From Clostridium porci (lineage in GTDB: Bacteria; Bacillota; Clostridia; Lachnospirales; Lachnospiraceae): a stretch of DNA of 64,000 nt. The DNA lies in assembly GCF_009696375.1 (NCBI RefSeq), contig NZ_VUMD01000019.1, positions 1 to 64,000 of the forward strand, read 5' to 3'. The translations under genes were made by a program, and so were the position numbers. How positions within the stretch are numbered: the stretch's first letter is position 1; each line of letters starts with the position of its first letter. Positions 30,314 through 38,992 of this stretch are shown piece after piece. The notes beneath the pieces were generated by a model that saw only the letters and a list, made by a program, of their open reading frames with translations, did no database searches and was not told the DNA's origin.

Positions 30314-30342
30314 ACTGTACCATAAAATGATGCTGATGTAAA
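30314..30342 (-). promoter_or_regulatory. Promoter of the desulfidase-symporter operon
   Basis: Minus strand: TTTACA (30342-30337), 17-base spacer, TACAGT (30319-30314) with TGG before the -10. Confidence 0.55.
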
Positions 30343-30406
30343 ATTAATTTAACGATTTACCATTCCAGAGAAGTTGAATCTGTAAATGCCAATTTTATAT
30401 CAGAGC

Positions 30407-30436
30407 TTTACATTTTATCCTATATATTGTTATAAT
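30407..30436 (+). promoter_or_regulatory. Promoter of the lysR-type gene
   Basis: TTTACA (30407-30412), 18-base spacer, TATAAT (30431-30436), about 60 bases before the ATG. Confidence 0.55.
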
Positions 30437-30496
30437 AAAAATATATGATATGAAATAAATCCATAAAAATTCGTTATAGATAGAGAGGGGGAAGTT

Positions 30497-31378
30497 ATGG
30501 ATCAGAATCTATCCCAATATAAGATATTTTATGAGGTAGCCAAGGCCGGAAACATTTCAAAAGCGGCAAAGGAGCTTTATATCAGCCAGCCCGCTATCAG
30601 CAAGGCCATCAGCAAGCTGGAGGATAGCCTGGGCCTCTCTCTCTTTACCAGAAGTTCCAGAGGAGTACAGCTGACTGCTGAAGGCGAAGTCCTCTTCGAA
30701 CACACCAAAGAGGCCTTTGACGCTCTGGAACGGGGAGAGCTGGAGCTTAAGCGGATTCAGGAATTTGATATTGGTCATCTGCGCATTGGCGTCAGCAACA
30801 CACTATGCAAGTACATCCTGCTGCCCTACTTAAAAACCTTTATCGATCAGTATCCTCACATGAGGATAACCATAGAAAGCCAATCCACAGCCCAAACCCT
30901 GTCCAGGCTGGAGCAGCAAAAAATTGACCTTGGACTAGTAGCCGAGCCATCTGTGCGCAGGGACTTGTCCTTTATTCCAGTGATGGATATACAGGATATT
31001 TTTGTAACTACTCCCTCCTACCTTGAGAATCTCTATCTCAGAGAAGGCCGGGATACTGATATATTCGAGACAGGAAACATTATGCTCCTAGACTCCAGCA
31101 ACATGACCCGGCACCATGTGGATGAATACATGGCACAAAACCACATACTTCCAAGGCAGATTTTGGAGGTAACTACTATGGATTTACTCATTGAGTTTGC
31201 TAAAATAGGGCTTGGCGTAGCCTGCGTTATAAAGGAGCTAATTCAGAAGGAGCTGGATAACCACACGCTGATTGAAGTGCCGCTTGACATCCCTATTCAC
31301 AGAAGAACCATCGGATTCGCCTATCATCCATCCAATCAGACTACGGCTCTGAAAACATTTCTGGAATTTCTATACTAA
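30497..31378 (+). CDS. LysR-family transcriptional regulator
   Basis: 293 residues. N-terminal winged helix (FYEVAKAGNISKAAKELYISQPAISKAISKLEDSLGLSLFTRSSRG) and a C-terminal LysR substrate-binding domain. ATG after GAGAGGGGGAAG. Divergent from the CyuA-like/symporter operon, which it probably controls in response to cysteine or a related amino acid (inferred from position). Confidence 0.92.
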   Translation: MDQNLSQYKIFYEVAKAGNISKAAKELYISQPAISKAISKLEDSLGLSLFTRSSRGVQLTAEGEVLFEHTKEAFDALERGELELKRIQEFDIGHLRIGVSNTLCKYILLPYLKTFIDQYPHMRITIESQSTAQTLSRLEQQKIDLGLVAEPSVRRDLSFIPVMDIQDIFVTTPSYLENLYLREGRDTDIFETGNIMLLDSSNMTRHHVDEYMAQNHILPRQILEVTTMDLLIEFAKIGLGVACVIKELIQKELDNHTLIEVPLDIPIHRRTIGFAYHPSNQTTALKTFLEFLY

Positions 31379-31385
31379 AGAAAAA

Positions 31386-31424
31386 GGACAAAATCACGCC
31401 TCGGACTGGAGCATGACTTTGTCC
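31386..31424. terminator. Bidirectional terminator between lysR-type gene and ilvC
   Basis: Stem GGACAAAATCA/TGACTTTGTCC with one A-C mismatch. It is followed by CTTTATTATT on the plus strand and TTTTTC on the minus strand; genes converge on it from both sides. Confidence 0.75.
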
Positions 31425-31440
31425 CTTTATTATTGTAATA

Positions 31441-32490
<1,050 letters not shown>

Positions 32491-32563
32491 CTAAGGCAAC
32501 AAAACCGGCGGCTCTCAGTCCGCCCCTGGCCGCCCCTTATGCACCCAATCTGCCCAAAGGCTT

Positions 32564-33067
32564 CTATGGTAAAACCCGGATATCCTCGCATCCTCGCTCC
32601 AGCCCTGTAAGGCCAGTGCGGGCCAGCTCCAAAATCTCGTAATCCTCCAGCAGATTAATCAGAGCATCCAGCTTAGACTGATCGCCTGTCAGCATAACCG
32701 TCAGAGAATCCTTGCCTACATCTACGATGGTCGCCCGGAAAATGCTGGATATTGCGCTGACTGACTGCCGGTCTGCCGCATTTGCGCGAACCTTGATCAT
32801 CATAAGCTCACGATATACGGAGCGATCCGGCTTTAATTCCTTGATATCTCTTACATCTTCCAGCTTATTAAGCTGATTCTTTATCTGCTCCAGCACCGTC
32901 TGATCTCCCAGAGAGACCACCGTCATTCTGGAATACCGCGGGTCAGCAGTAACGCCTACGGTCAAACTCTCAATATTATATCCGCGGCGGCTGAACAACC
33001 CCGCAACCCGCGCCAGTACACCGGCAGTGTTGTCTACAAGCAGCGATAACACGATTCTGTCATCCAT
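32564..33067 (-). CDS. ilvN: Acetolactate synthase small (regulatory) subunit
   Basis: 167 residues. N-terminal ACT domain (LSLLVDNTAGVLARVAGLFSRRGYNIESLTVG) that binds the feedback inhibitor valine, then the ALS small-subunit C-terminal domain. Start chosen at MDDRIVLS, which follows AGAGGGTGGGATGAG. The large subunit ilvB is not adjacent, so subunits must come from separate loci. Confidence 0.95.
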   Translation of the reverse strand: MDDRIVLSLLVDNTAGVLARVAGLFSRRGYNIESLTVGVTADPRYSRMTVVSLGDQTVLEQIKNQLNKLEDVRDIKELKPDRSVYRELMMIKVRANAADRQSVSAISSIFRATIVDVGKDSLTVMLTGDQSKLDALINLLEDYEILELARTGLTGLERGCEDIRVLP

Positions 33068-33145
33068 CTCATCCCACCCTCTCTGCATATGGAACGTTTC
33101 CAAACGCTTTGCAGCCTGACAACGCCCCTTATAATCATAGTTCCA

Positions 33146-33174
33146 ATCATAACAATCATTGTTCTATTTGTCAA
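33146..33174 (-). promoter_or_regulatory. Promoter of ilvN-ilvC
   Basis: Minus strand: consensus TTGACA (33174-33169), 17-base spacer, TATGAT (33151-33146). The transcript leader of about 75 bases is too short for a T-box. Confidence 0.7.
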
Positions 33175-33218
33175 TTGCATAATAGGAATAGATAGCATGA
33201 GCCTAAGTTATATGTCTT

Positions 33219-33887
33219 CTACATAGACAGCAAAAGCCTCTTAAGCTCCTCCACTGTTTCCACCATATAATCTGGACGGCAGGCTCTCATCTCCTGCATG
33301 TCTCCATATCCATAAAGTACGCCTACGGATTCCATCCCCCACCGTCTAGCTCCCAACACATCATATTCCCGATCCCCCACCATAATCGCTCTCTTCACTG
33401 CTTCCTTATTAGAGCTTAGGCCGCACCGCTCCAGGACATAGCCTATCACCTCCTCCTTCCGGCTTCTGGTTTCCCCTAAATCCGCGCCTCCGATACATTC
33501 AAAATACCCTGCCATGCCAAAATGCTCCAAAATCTGCAGCGCGAATACCTCCGGCTTGGAGGTAGCCAACAGCAAATGCCTGCCGGACTCCTTAAGAGAC
33601 TGAAGCATTTCCTTAATTCCGGCATACACCTTGTTCTCCTTCCAGCCCCTGGCGCTAAAATATTCTCTGTAAACTAAAATGCCTTCTCGCGCCTGTTCAT
33701 CGGAAAAGCCATAATATTTTTTATAGCTGTCTGTAAGAGGAGGACCGATAAAGGGGCACAGACTGTCCAAATCCTCCACCTGAATGCCATAATGCTTCAG
33801 CGCGTAGCAAACAGACTTGGTAATACCTTCCTTGGGGTCTGTAAGGGTTCCGTCCAGATCAAATAAAATATGGGTCTTTTCGCTCAT
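33219..33887 (-). CDS. HAD-family phosphatase (phosphoglycolate phosphatase-like)
   Basis: 222 residues. HAD motif I HILFDLDGTLTDPKEGITKS, motif II LLATSKP, and motifs III/IV MVGDREYDVLGAR. Cap domain of the PGP/Gph type. Preceded by AAAAAGGAG. The true substrate is not evident. Confidence 0.9.
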   Translation of the reverse strand: MSEKTHILFDLDGTLTDPKEGITKSVCYALKHYGIQVEDLDSLCPFIGPPLTDSYKKYYGFSDEQAREGILVYREYFSARGWKENKVYAGIKEMLQSLKESGRHLLLATSKPEVFALQILEHFGMAGYFECIGGADLGETRSRKEEVIGYVLERCGLSSNKEAVKRAIMVGDREYDVLGARRWGMESVGVLYGYGDMQEMRACRPDYMVETVEELKRLLLSM

Positions 33888-34000
33888 TGCAGTATACTCC
33901 TTTTTCCTTAACAGTTCGATTGCTTTCCATCCTTAATTGCTTCCTTAGGCATCTGAATCCAAACGTTCTGCCATATGCCTTTAAGGTTAAAGGTATTTAC

Positions 34001-34030
34001 AGTATACCACATTCAATTTCTAAATGTAAA
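34001..34030 (-). promoter_or_regulatory. Promoter of the HAD phosphatase gene
   Basis: Minus strand: TTTACA (34030-34025), 18-base spacer, TATACT (34006-34001) with TGG before it. The remainder of the 33888-34224 gap is AT-rich and shows nothing else convincing; it is the boundary between core and accessory DNA. Confidence 0.55.
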
Positions 34031-34224
34031 ACAATTAAAAAAGGCAGCTATTAGGGCAGCTACTCATAAAACAGTATCATTAACAAACTGAAAGAGGATA
34101 ACTGCCATACAGGGTGCAACATGAATAAAGTGGAAATTCCTTATTATTTAGGAGTGTTCGCTTTGCTTTTTTTAGACAGATGGTATGATTATATTACAAT
34201 TATTATTACTAAGGAGTAAATGAA

Positions 34225-34572
34225 ATGGAAGATGTATATATGTCTGCTTTGGCAGAAATGGGTGTATCATTAACTACTCTTGCGGTAAAAGGTGCCGCGA
34301 CCGCTATAAATACAAAAATCAAATCCATTAAGGACGAGAAGAATTTAGAGAAAGTTCGCAACACTTACGATGAAATTGTTAATGAGCTTTTATCTGAACG
34401 CGAAGAAGCTATCCGTATTGCTCAAGCATATAAAACAGAACTGGATAGAATAGTAATTAGCGACGAGGATATTGAACATCTTCATAATACGGTTTCTCGT
34501 GTGCTTGAAATCATAAAATCTTTCCAGCTTATTTCCTCTATGACTAAAGGCGAGGAAGAAGTAAGTAAATAA
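34225..34572 (+). CDS. Small coiled-coil hypothetical protein
   Basis: 115 residues, ATG behind AAGGAG. An N-terminal hydrophobic or amphipathic stretch (SALAEMGVSLTTLAVKGAATAI) precedes a Lys/Glu-rich helical region (DEKNLEKVRNTYDEIVNELLSEREEAIRIAQAYKTELDRI), likely a coiled coil. Lower GC than upstream genes. No family recognised. It marks the start of the accessory region. Confidence 0.6.
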   Translation: MEDVYMSALAEMGVSLTTLAVKGAATAINTKIKSIKDEKNLEKVRNTYDEIVNELLSEREEAIRIAQAYKTELDRIVISDEDIEHLHNTVSRVLEIIKSFQLISSMTKGEEEVSK

Positions 34573-34735
34573 AAAAAATGAGCAGGTAAAAAGCTATGAG
34601 CAAATTAAAGAATTGATTAGTGTGGATACGCTCAAAACCATGCAATTGTTAGGATTTAATTATAAAGCTGCCATTGTCATGTTCTCATCACCCCCTTTCT
34701 TCCCAGTAGGGGGCTATTACAACAAACGCCCATGA
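34565..34735 (+). pseudogene. Possible remnant of a gene downstream of the coiled-coil ORF
   Basis: A frame open from 34565 with no usable start reads NEQVKSYEQIKELISVDTL and then LKTMQLLGFNYKAAI, protein-like helical sequence, before decaying into low-credibility residues. An eight-A run (34571-34578) at its head would be a natural frameshift site. Could be a fragment of a partner protein; may also be chance. Confidence 0.25.
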
Positions 34736-34943
34736 AGTGCAAGACTACATAGGCGTTTGGGTAATATGAGTTATCAAGACATACTAAATGAGCTGATAGT
34801 TCATCTTTATGGGCAAAATATTCCACAACGGGGAACAGAATTTTTTTAACCGTTTAGGAATATGGACAGTATAAGAAAAAACATGGCGATACCTCCGGCA
34901 TACCGCCATATCTGAATAATCTCAACACACAAAATATGTTACT

Positions 34944-34975
34944 GCACGACGGCTTTTTTTCTTTTACCGTCGTGC
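34944..34975. repeat. Palindromic repeat, copy 1 (second copy at 38941)
   Basis: Nine-bp arms GCACGACGG/CCGTCGTGC around a T-rich loop. A near-identical stretch of about 35 bases, including the loop, recurs at 38941-38972. Both copies lie about 20-50 bases past the stop of a minus-strand cargo gene (SDR here, ABC permease there). No T-run follows on the minus strand, so it is not a classical terminator. Confidence 0.7.
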
Positions 34976-34993
34976 GGCAAGATATAGAATATA

Positions 34994-35783
34994 TTACATT
35001 TTCTGATTGTGCTTTGAATCTCCGGCATACGGGAATTGCGGATTGCATAAGTGAAAAGAAAAATTTTCTCTGTCTACTAATCCCACAATCTTATCACTGT
35101 CGTACAATTCAAGCAGAAATGACGCCACCTGTTCGGTTGTATGATAAGTGCCAAAAAGCCTGTCATAATCATATTCCGAAACATCATTCGCTACTTTTCC
35201 AAACTCCGTTTTTGTCGCGGCCGGGGCTAATACCTTTACTTTCATCTTTGCCCCGCACTGCTTTAACTCCCACGCCAGCCCCTCTGTAAAAGTGCTGACA
35301 TAAAATTTCGCCGCACAATAAGTTTACAGCATTAGGAACAATCGTATAGCCGCCGCAAGAAGAAATATTGATAAGCTGTGTCCCCTCCGTGTCCTTGAAG
35401 TCGCGGACAAATAGGGAAGAAAGAATCGTCAGTGCTTCCACATTTAAGTGCAGCATTTGTTGGATTTTCTTTAAATCCTGATGTGAAACACTGTCATAAT
35501 TCCCGAACCCCGCATTGTTAATCCACGTTTTCAGAGGATATGTTTTTACGTCCTCATAAAACCGAAAAGCATTATTGGATATAGATAAATCTGTTGTCTT
35601 AATGACAACATCAATCGACGGATATAATACTGAAATCTCCTGTTTCAAGTTTTCCAGTCTGCCTTTCCGACGGGCGGCTATAATCAGATGACTGCCCCGC
35701 TCCGCAAATACCTTTGCTGTTTCATATCCAATACCCGAACTCGCTCCTGTAATAACGGTGTATCTGCCTGTATCTTTTACCAT
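34994..35783 (-). pseudogene. Short-chain dehydrogenase/reductase, frameshifted
   Basis: SDR of about 264 residues in the intact state. First part: TGASSGIGYETAKVF (cofactor loop), NNAGFG and NISSCGGYTIVPNAV (catalytic Ser). One extra A in the run at 35323-35325 shifts the frame just before the catalytic Tyr-X-X-X-Lys; removing it restores V-T-Y-C-A-A-K and joins perfectly to the second part (KVKVLAPAATKTEFGKVANDV) that runs to 34994. Without repair the product lacks its Tyr/Lys pair. ATG after GAGGAGG. Divergent from a MerR regulator. Confidence 0.88.
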
Positions 35784-35815
35784 TTGCAAATCCTCCTCGT
35801 TCTTGATATAATACG

Positions 35816-35846
35816 AGCATACAATGTAGAGTGAACTCTATGTCAA
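35816..35846 (-). promoter_or_regulatory. MerR-type promoter with 19-bp spacer and dyad
   Basis: Minus strand: TTGACA (35846-35841), 19-base spacer containing the dyad TAGAGT-TC-ACTCTA, then TATGCT (35821-35816). The overlong spacer with a central dyad is the hallmark of MerR-family activation by DNA distortion. It drives the SDR gene and lies 10 bases upstream of the divergent MerR gene. Confidence 0.8.
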
Positions 35847-35856
35847 GAGATAGGGA

Positions 35857-36237
35857 GTGATTTTTTGGGAATATTCAATAGGCGAATTTTCGAGATTGAC
35901 AAATTTAGGTATTCACACCTTGCGTTATTATGAGCATGAGCATTTAATCACACCAGAACGCAATTCCAGTAACCGGCGTTGCTATTCTGATAAAGACCTT
36001 GCATGGATTGAATTTATCAAACGTCTGAAAGATACAGGTATGCCGATTAAAGAAATTCAGCATTATGCAGAATTGCGGGCGGCGGGCGCTTCGACGCTTA
36101 ACGAGCAAATGGAAATGCTGATTATGCACCGAAAATATCTGAATGAACAAATACAGCAGTTACAGGAACATATGGAAAAACTGGACGATAAAATTGATTT
36201 TTATTTCCATGAAATTGAGCGCACCACAAAAGAATAA
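35857..36237 (+). CDS. MerR-family transcriptional regulator
   Basis: 126 residues. MerR winged helix (SIGEFSRLTNLGIHTLRYYEHEHLITPERNSSNRRCYSDKDLAWIEFIKRLKDTGMPIKEIQHY), then a dimerization coiled coil (EQMEMLIMHRKYLNEQIQQLQEHMEKLDDKIDFY). No cysteine metal site and no large effector domain, so it belongs to the AdhR/YyaN-like short group that often regulates dehydrogenases. GTG start next to AGGGAG. Controls the divergent SDR promoter. Confidence 0.87.
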   Translation: MIFWEYSIGEFSRLTNLGIHTLRYYEHEHLITPERNSSNRRCYSDKDLAWIEFIKRLKDTGMPIKEIQHYAELRAAGASTLNEQMEMLIMHRKYLNEQIQQLQEHMEKLDDKIDFYFHEIERTTKE

Positions 36238-36254
36238 ATCTTCCACGCAATAAC

Positions 36255-36300
36255 ACGCCTGTTTTCATCTGATTTGAATGAACGCAGGCGTAATTTTTTT
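36255..36300 (+). terminator. Terminator of the MerR gene
   Basis: Stem ACGCCTG/CAGGCGT with an inner TTCAT/ATGAA extension, then AATTTTTTT on the plus strand. Confidence 0.8.
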
Positions 36301-36567
36301 CTCTTTACTTTGGCATTTCATAAACTTTCCCGTATTAAGAAGTAAGAAAAGAGTTGAAAAAAATTTCGCTAAAACTTCGGCAAAATCGCCTTGTGCGGTG
36401 TTGTAGGTAGTGAAAGGAATTTCAGAGGGTTTGGGAGACTTCCCAACAAACAAAATCTGTCCGACAAGCCATAGGCATAGGCGGGCAGATTTACGAAAAG
36501 GGTATCCCTTTTCTATGCTTGCTACGAAACTTATTACATTACAAAACAAGGAAAGGACGGGAAAGGA
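36301..36567. other. Gene-free stretch with a short palindrome
   Basis: No credible gene. Contains the perfect palindrome GAAAAGGG-TA-TCCCTTTTC near 36497-36515. Probably an end region of a mobile element, since transposon genes follow. Confidence 0.4.
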
Positions 36568-36768
36568 ATGGAAAAGAAACGAAAAATCAAGGACGGGCAT
36601 ATCGTGGTGGAAAATCCGCTGTTTCAAGAGTTACCAAAGCATGAAGTAACGTTAAAATCCGGCAGAACGCTCTATCGCTTTACGGGGAGCCATGACGCGG
36701 AAAGGAGCCTGCCGCATAAGGTTTTACGCCTCATGGAGCAGGAAAAAGGTAAGAAAGATGTTGATTAA
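36568..36768 (+). CDS. Small transposon-associated protein
   Basis: 66 residues (MEKKRKIKDGHIVVENPLF, HEVTLKSGRTLYRFTGSHDAERSLPHKVLRLMEQE). Sits directly before the 5' fragment of a large serine recombinase, the position of small accessory ORFs in gut-Firmicute conjugative elements. Purine-rich GGGAAAGGA precedes the ATG. Function unknown. Confidence 0.6.
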   Translation: MEKKRKIKDGHIVVENPLFQELPKHEVTLKSGRTLYRFTGSHDAERSLPHKVLRLMEQEKGKKDVD

Positions 36769-36844
36769 AAATACCGGAGCCGATACAATAGAGATAAGCA
36801 ATCCTGTATTGGCAGACTGCCCGCCAACGAAAGGAGCAGAAACT

Positions 36845-36937
36845 ATGTTAAGGCAGTCTGACAAAATTACCGCCCTTTATTGCCGCTTATCGCGCGATGA
36901 TGGTTTTCCATTTTGGTATAAAGACGGTTTATTGTAA
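36845..36937 (+). pseudogene. 5' fragment of a large serine recombinase
   Basis: Reads MLRQSDKITALYCRLSRDD, the N-terminus of a TnpX/Tn916-island type large serine recombinase with its catalytic Ser in CRLS. Homology breaks after about 20 residues and the frame ends at 36937 in unrelated sequence. The rest is absent; the neighbouring recombinase fragment is on the opposite strand and is not its continuation. Confidence 0.75.
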
Positions 36938-37998
36938 TGCACCCACAAACTTGTAATAGATAGTGATGATTTTTTCTTTGCCCTTGCGGTAGCGCCCCAT
37001 GCCTGGAGTCTCGTAAATAGTGATCTTCTCAATTAGTTCATGTAGCATGAAACTGTCAAGCTCGTCAAAGCTGGTATATTTCCGGATCATTTCTGCAAAC
37101 CGCACCACATCCGACCTTGCGGCGGTGGAGGCGTCTATACGTTTTTCCAAATCTCTGATGGTTTCCCGCAGCCCAGCCTTCTCCTTGTCATAATCAGAGA
37201 TGAACATGGTAAATATGTGGTCAGGAAGCTTGCCGGAAAGATTGTCCTCATACACACGACGCAGCTTTGTGTCCAGAGCACCAAGCTGCTTTCTGGAAGA
37301 AACCAGTTCCGACTTCATCTGCGACAATCGCTTTTCATCCTCGGAACACTTCCGCTCCATCAATTCTTTTATTGCCCGTTCTGTATCCCCGGAGAACAGA
37401 ACGGCATTTCTTTTTATGTCCTCCTGGACGATCCGGGTTATTACATCGCAGTTAATGTAATGGCTGGAACAGGCAAATTTGCCCTGCTGATGGTGGCGGC
37501 CGCAGACATAATACACATACTTGCCGTTGCCCGTCCGGTGCTTTCGCATGGCCGTGCCGCAGGCCTCACAGCGAAACAAACCAGAAAACACATCCGGGTC
37601 TGTATGGTGGGGGCTGTTCGCGTGGGGCTCGATTCGGCGGGAGTGGAGCGACTTCTGTGCCTGGTCGAAAAGTTCCTTTGAGATGATCGCCTCGTGCATG
37701 TCGGGAACAACGATCCAGTCTTCCTTTTCTTTTTTCACCCGCTTTTTTGTGCGGTAGGATGGGGTGTGCTGCCTTCCCTGGACCATGCTGCCGATGAACA
37801 TTTCATTCTGCAGGATGGTACGGATATAGGTCTGTCCCCAAAACTTCTTCCGCACAAATGGCCCGTCCTTTTCGGGATCGTGTTTTTGGAAACGGATGTA
37901 TTCTGCGGGTGAGAGGACACCTTCCTCGTTCAGCCTTGTCGCTATGCTCCTGGAACCCATACCCCCGGCACACATTTCAAATATTCGGCGGACGATGG
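36929..37998 (-). pseudogene. 3' part of a large serine recombinase, catalytic domain lost
   Basis: Frame open from about 37998, reading IVRRIFEMCAGGMGSRSIATRLNEEG, then the recombinase domain, the zinc beta-ribbon (CEACGTAMRKHRTGNG, YYVCGRHHQQGKFACSSHYINC) and the long C-terminal coiled coil. The N-terminal resolvase domain with the active Ser is missing; the upstream sequence is the start of a different gene (see 37977-38057), so a deletion fused the two. Not an active recombinase. Confidence 0.85.
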
Positions 37999-38057
37999 GC
38001 GGCGTCGATCACCGAAAGAGGAAGAAGCTCTTTTCCTTTGTATTTAGGCTGCTTCAT
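37977..38057 (-). pseudogene. 5' fragment of an HTH-domain element gene
   Basis: MKQPKYKGKELLPLSVIDAA, preceded by GGGAGG, is the typical start of the helix-turn-helix protein that follows the sigma-like ORF in Tn916/Tn1549-type elements. After about 20 residues it runs into recombinase sequence in another frame and stops. Marks the left edge of the deletion. Confidence 0.6.
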
Positions 38058-38062
38058 TCGCG

Positions 38063-38497
38063 TTAACCTCCCTTCGGCATAAGCGCCATCAATTTGATCC
38101 GAAGCTCGCTGAGCGATTTTGTCCGTCCCCGCTGTACGGCGCTGCGGGATATTCCCACAAGGCGGCCGATCTCATGGTCCGGCAATTCCAGGACACAATG
38201 CAGGATCAAAATGCTCTGCTCCTGGGAGGACAGACCGGCAAAGGCATCCGCCACAAGCTCGTTGTCGATATGCAGGTCATACCCATGGGACGAGAAAGTA
38301 AATCTGTCGCTGGGATACCTGTCAACCATATAGAGATTGTCCATCTCGGCCTGCGGAAGATCGCTGAATGACAGTTCCCTGTCCCGGCGTCTCTGCATTT
38401 CCCGGAGATAGTCGATTGCCTCATGGTAGAGTACCAGCTTGCAATAGGCATCAAACTGGCACCGCTCGCCATAGTCATTACTGGGGATCACATCCAT
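38063..38497 (-). CDS. Sigma factor-like protein of a conjugative element
   Basis: 144 residues. The C-terminal region-4 HTH is visible (AGLSSQEQSILILHCVLELPDHEIGRLVGISRSAVQRGRTKSL); N-terminal YCKLVLYHEAIDYLREMQRR. Equivalent of the small sigma-70-like ORFs of Tn916-family elements. ATG after AAAGGGGGTG; its stop lies 5 bases from the start of the truncated HTH gene. Probably stranded without its element. Confidence 0.8.
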   Translation of the reverse strand: MDVIPSNDYGERCQFDAYCKLVLYHEAIDYLREMQRRRDRELSFSDLPQAEMDNLYMVDRYPSDRFTFSSHGYDLHIDNELVADAFAGLSSQEQSILILHCVLELPDHEIGRLVGISRSAVQRGRTKSLSELRIKLMALMPKGG

Positions 38498-38637
38498 CTT
38501 TTCACCCCCTTTCCTGGGGGAATGAGGTGGATTTCTCCCTTTCTGCTAACAAGGCGAACGCAAGGCCGTCCGCTGCCCGCTAAAAGCCTCCTTTTTTGAT
38601 TTTTTTGAAAATATGTTTTCGGCCGCCCTGTAAAACA

Positions 38638-38675
38638 ACAAAAAGCGCCCGACTGGTACAAGACCAATCGGGCGC
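38638..38675 (-). terminator. Terminator-like hairpin A
   Basis: Stem GCGCCCGA(c)TGGT/ACCA(a)TCGGGCGC with a 5-base loop; minus-strand exit CTTTTTG. Confidence 0.7.
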
Positions 38676-38803
38676 GCGGGGATACAAAAATGTAGGATGC
38701 TACACAGTACAGTACATACTCAACGCCGGACTTACCCGGAGGGGGAGCTACGCTTTTTTTAGCTGGTGAAGCTCATGGGTATTGTGCAGAAAACCAAAAA
38801 TAA

Positions 38804-38835
38804 GCACGGCGGCATCCTCCTATGTGCCGCCGCGC
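38804..38835. terminator. Terminator-like hairpin B
   Basis: Stem GC-(a)-CGGCGGCA/TGCCGCCG-(c)-GC with a 10-base loop; T-rich exit on both strands (TTATTTTTGG on minus, TTTTA on plus). Confidence 0.65.
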
Positions 38836-38874
38836 TTTTACACGGTGTTAGGGTCGTCGTAGGTTTAGGAAATA

Positions 38875-38915
38875 CGAAAAGAAACGGCGGCTCTGCAAAT
38901 CAAAGCCGCCGTTTC
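38875..38915 (-). terminator. Terminator-like hairpin C
   Basis: Perfect 12-bp stem GAAACGGCGGCT/AGCCGCCGTTTC with an 11-base loop; minus-strand exit TTTTCG. First of three stops met by readthrough from the ABC operon. Confidence 0.7.
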
Positions 38916-38940
38916 AAATGGGCGTGTCAAATAGTCTGCT

Positions 38941-38972
38941 GTACGACGGCTTTTTTTCTTTTGCCGTCGTGC
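38941..38972. repeat. Palindromic repeat, copy 2 (first copy at 34944)
   Basis: Arms ACGACGGC/GCCGTCGT around the same T-rich loop as copy 1, about 20 bases past the ABC permease stop. Confidence 0.7.
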
Positions 38973-38992
38973 GGCAGATTAAAATTTATGAA

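Larger units (their letters stand above)
38498..38992. other. Gene-free region packed with hairpins
   Basis: Between the sigma-like ORF and the ABC operon. Holds three strong terminator-like stems plus the second copy of the 34944 palindrome, listed separately. No open frame here is credible. Confidence 0.6.
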
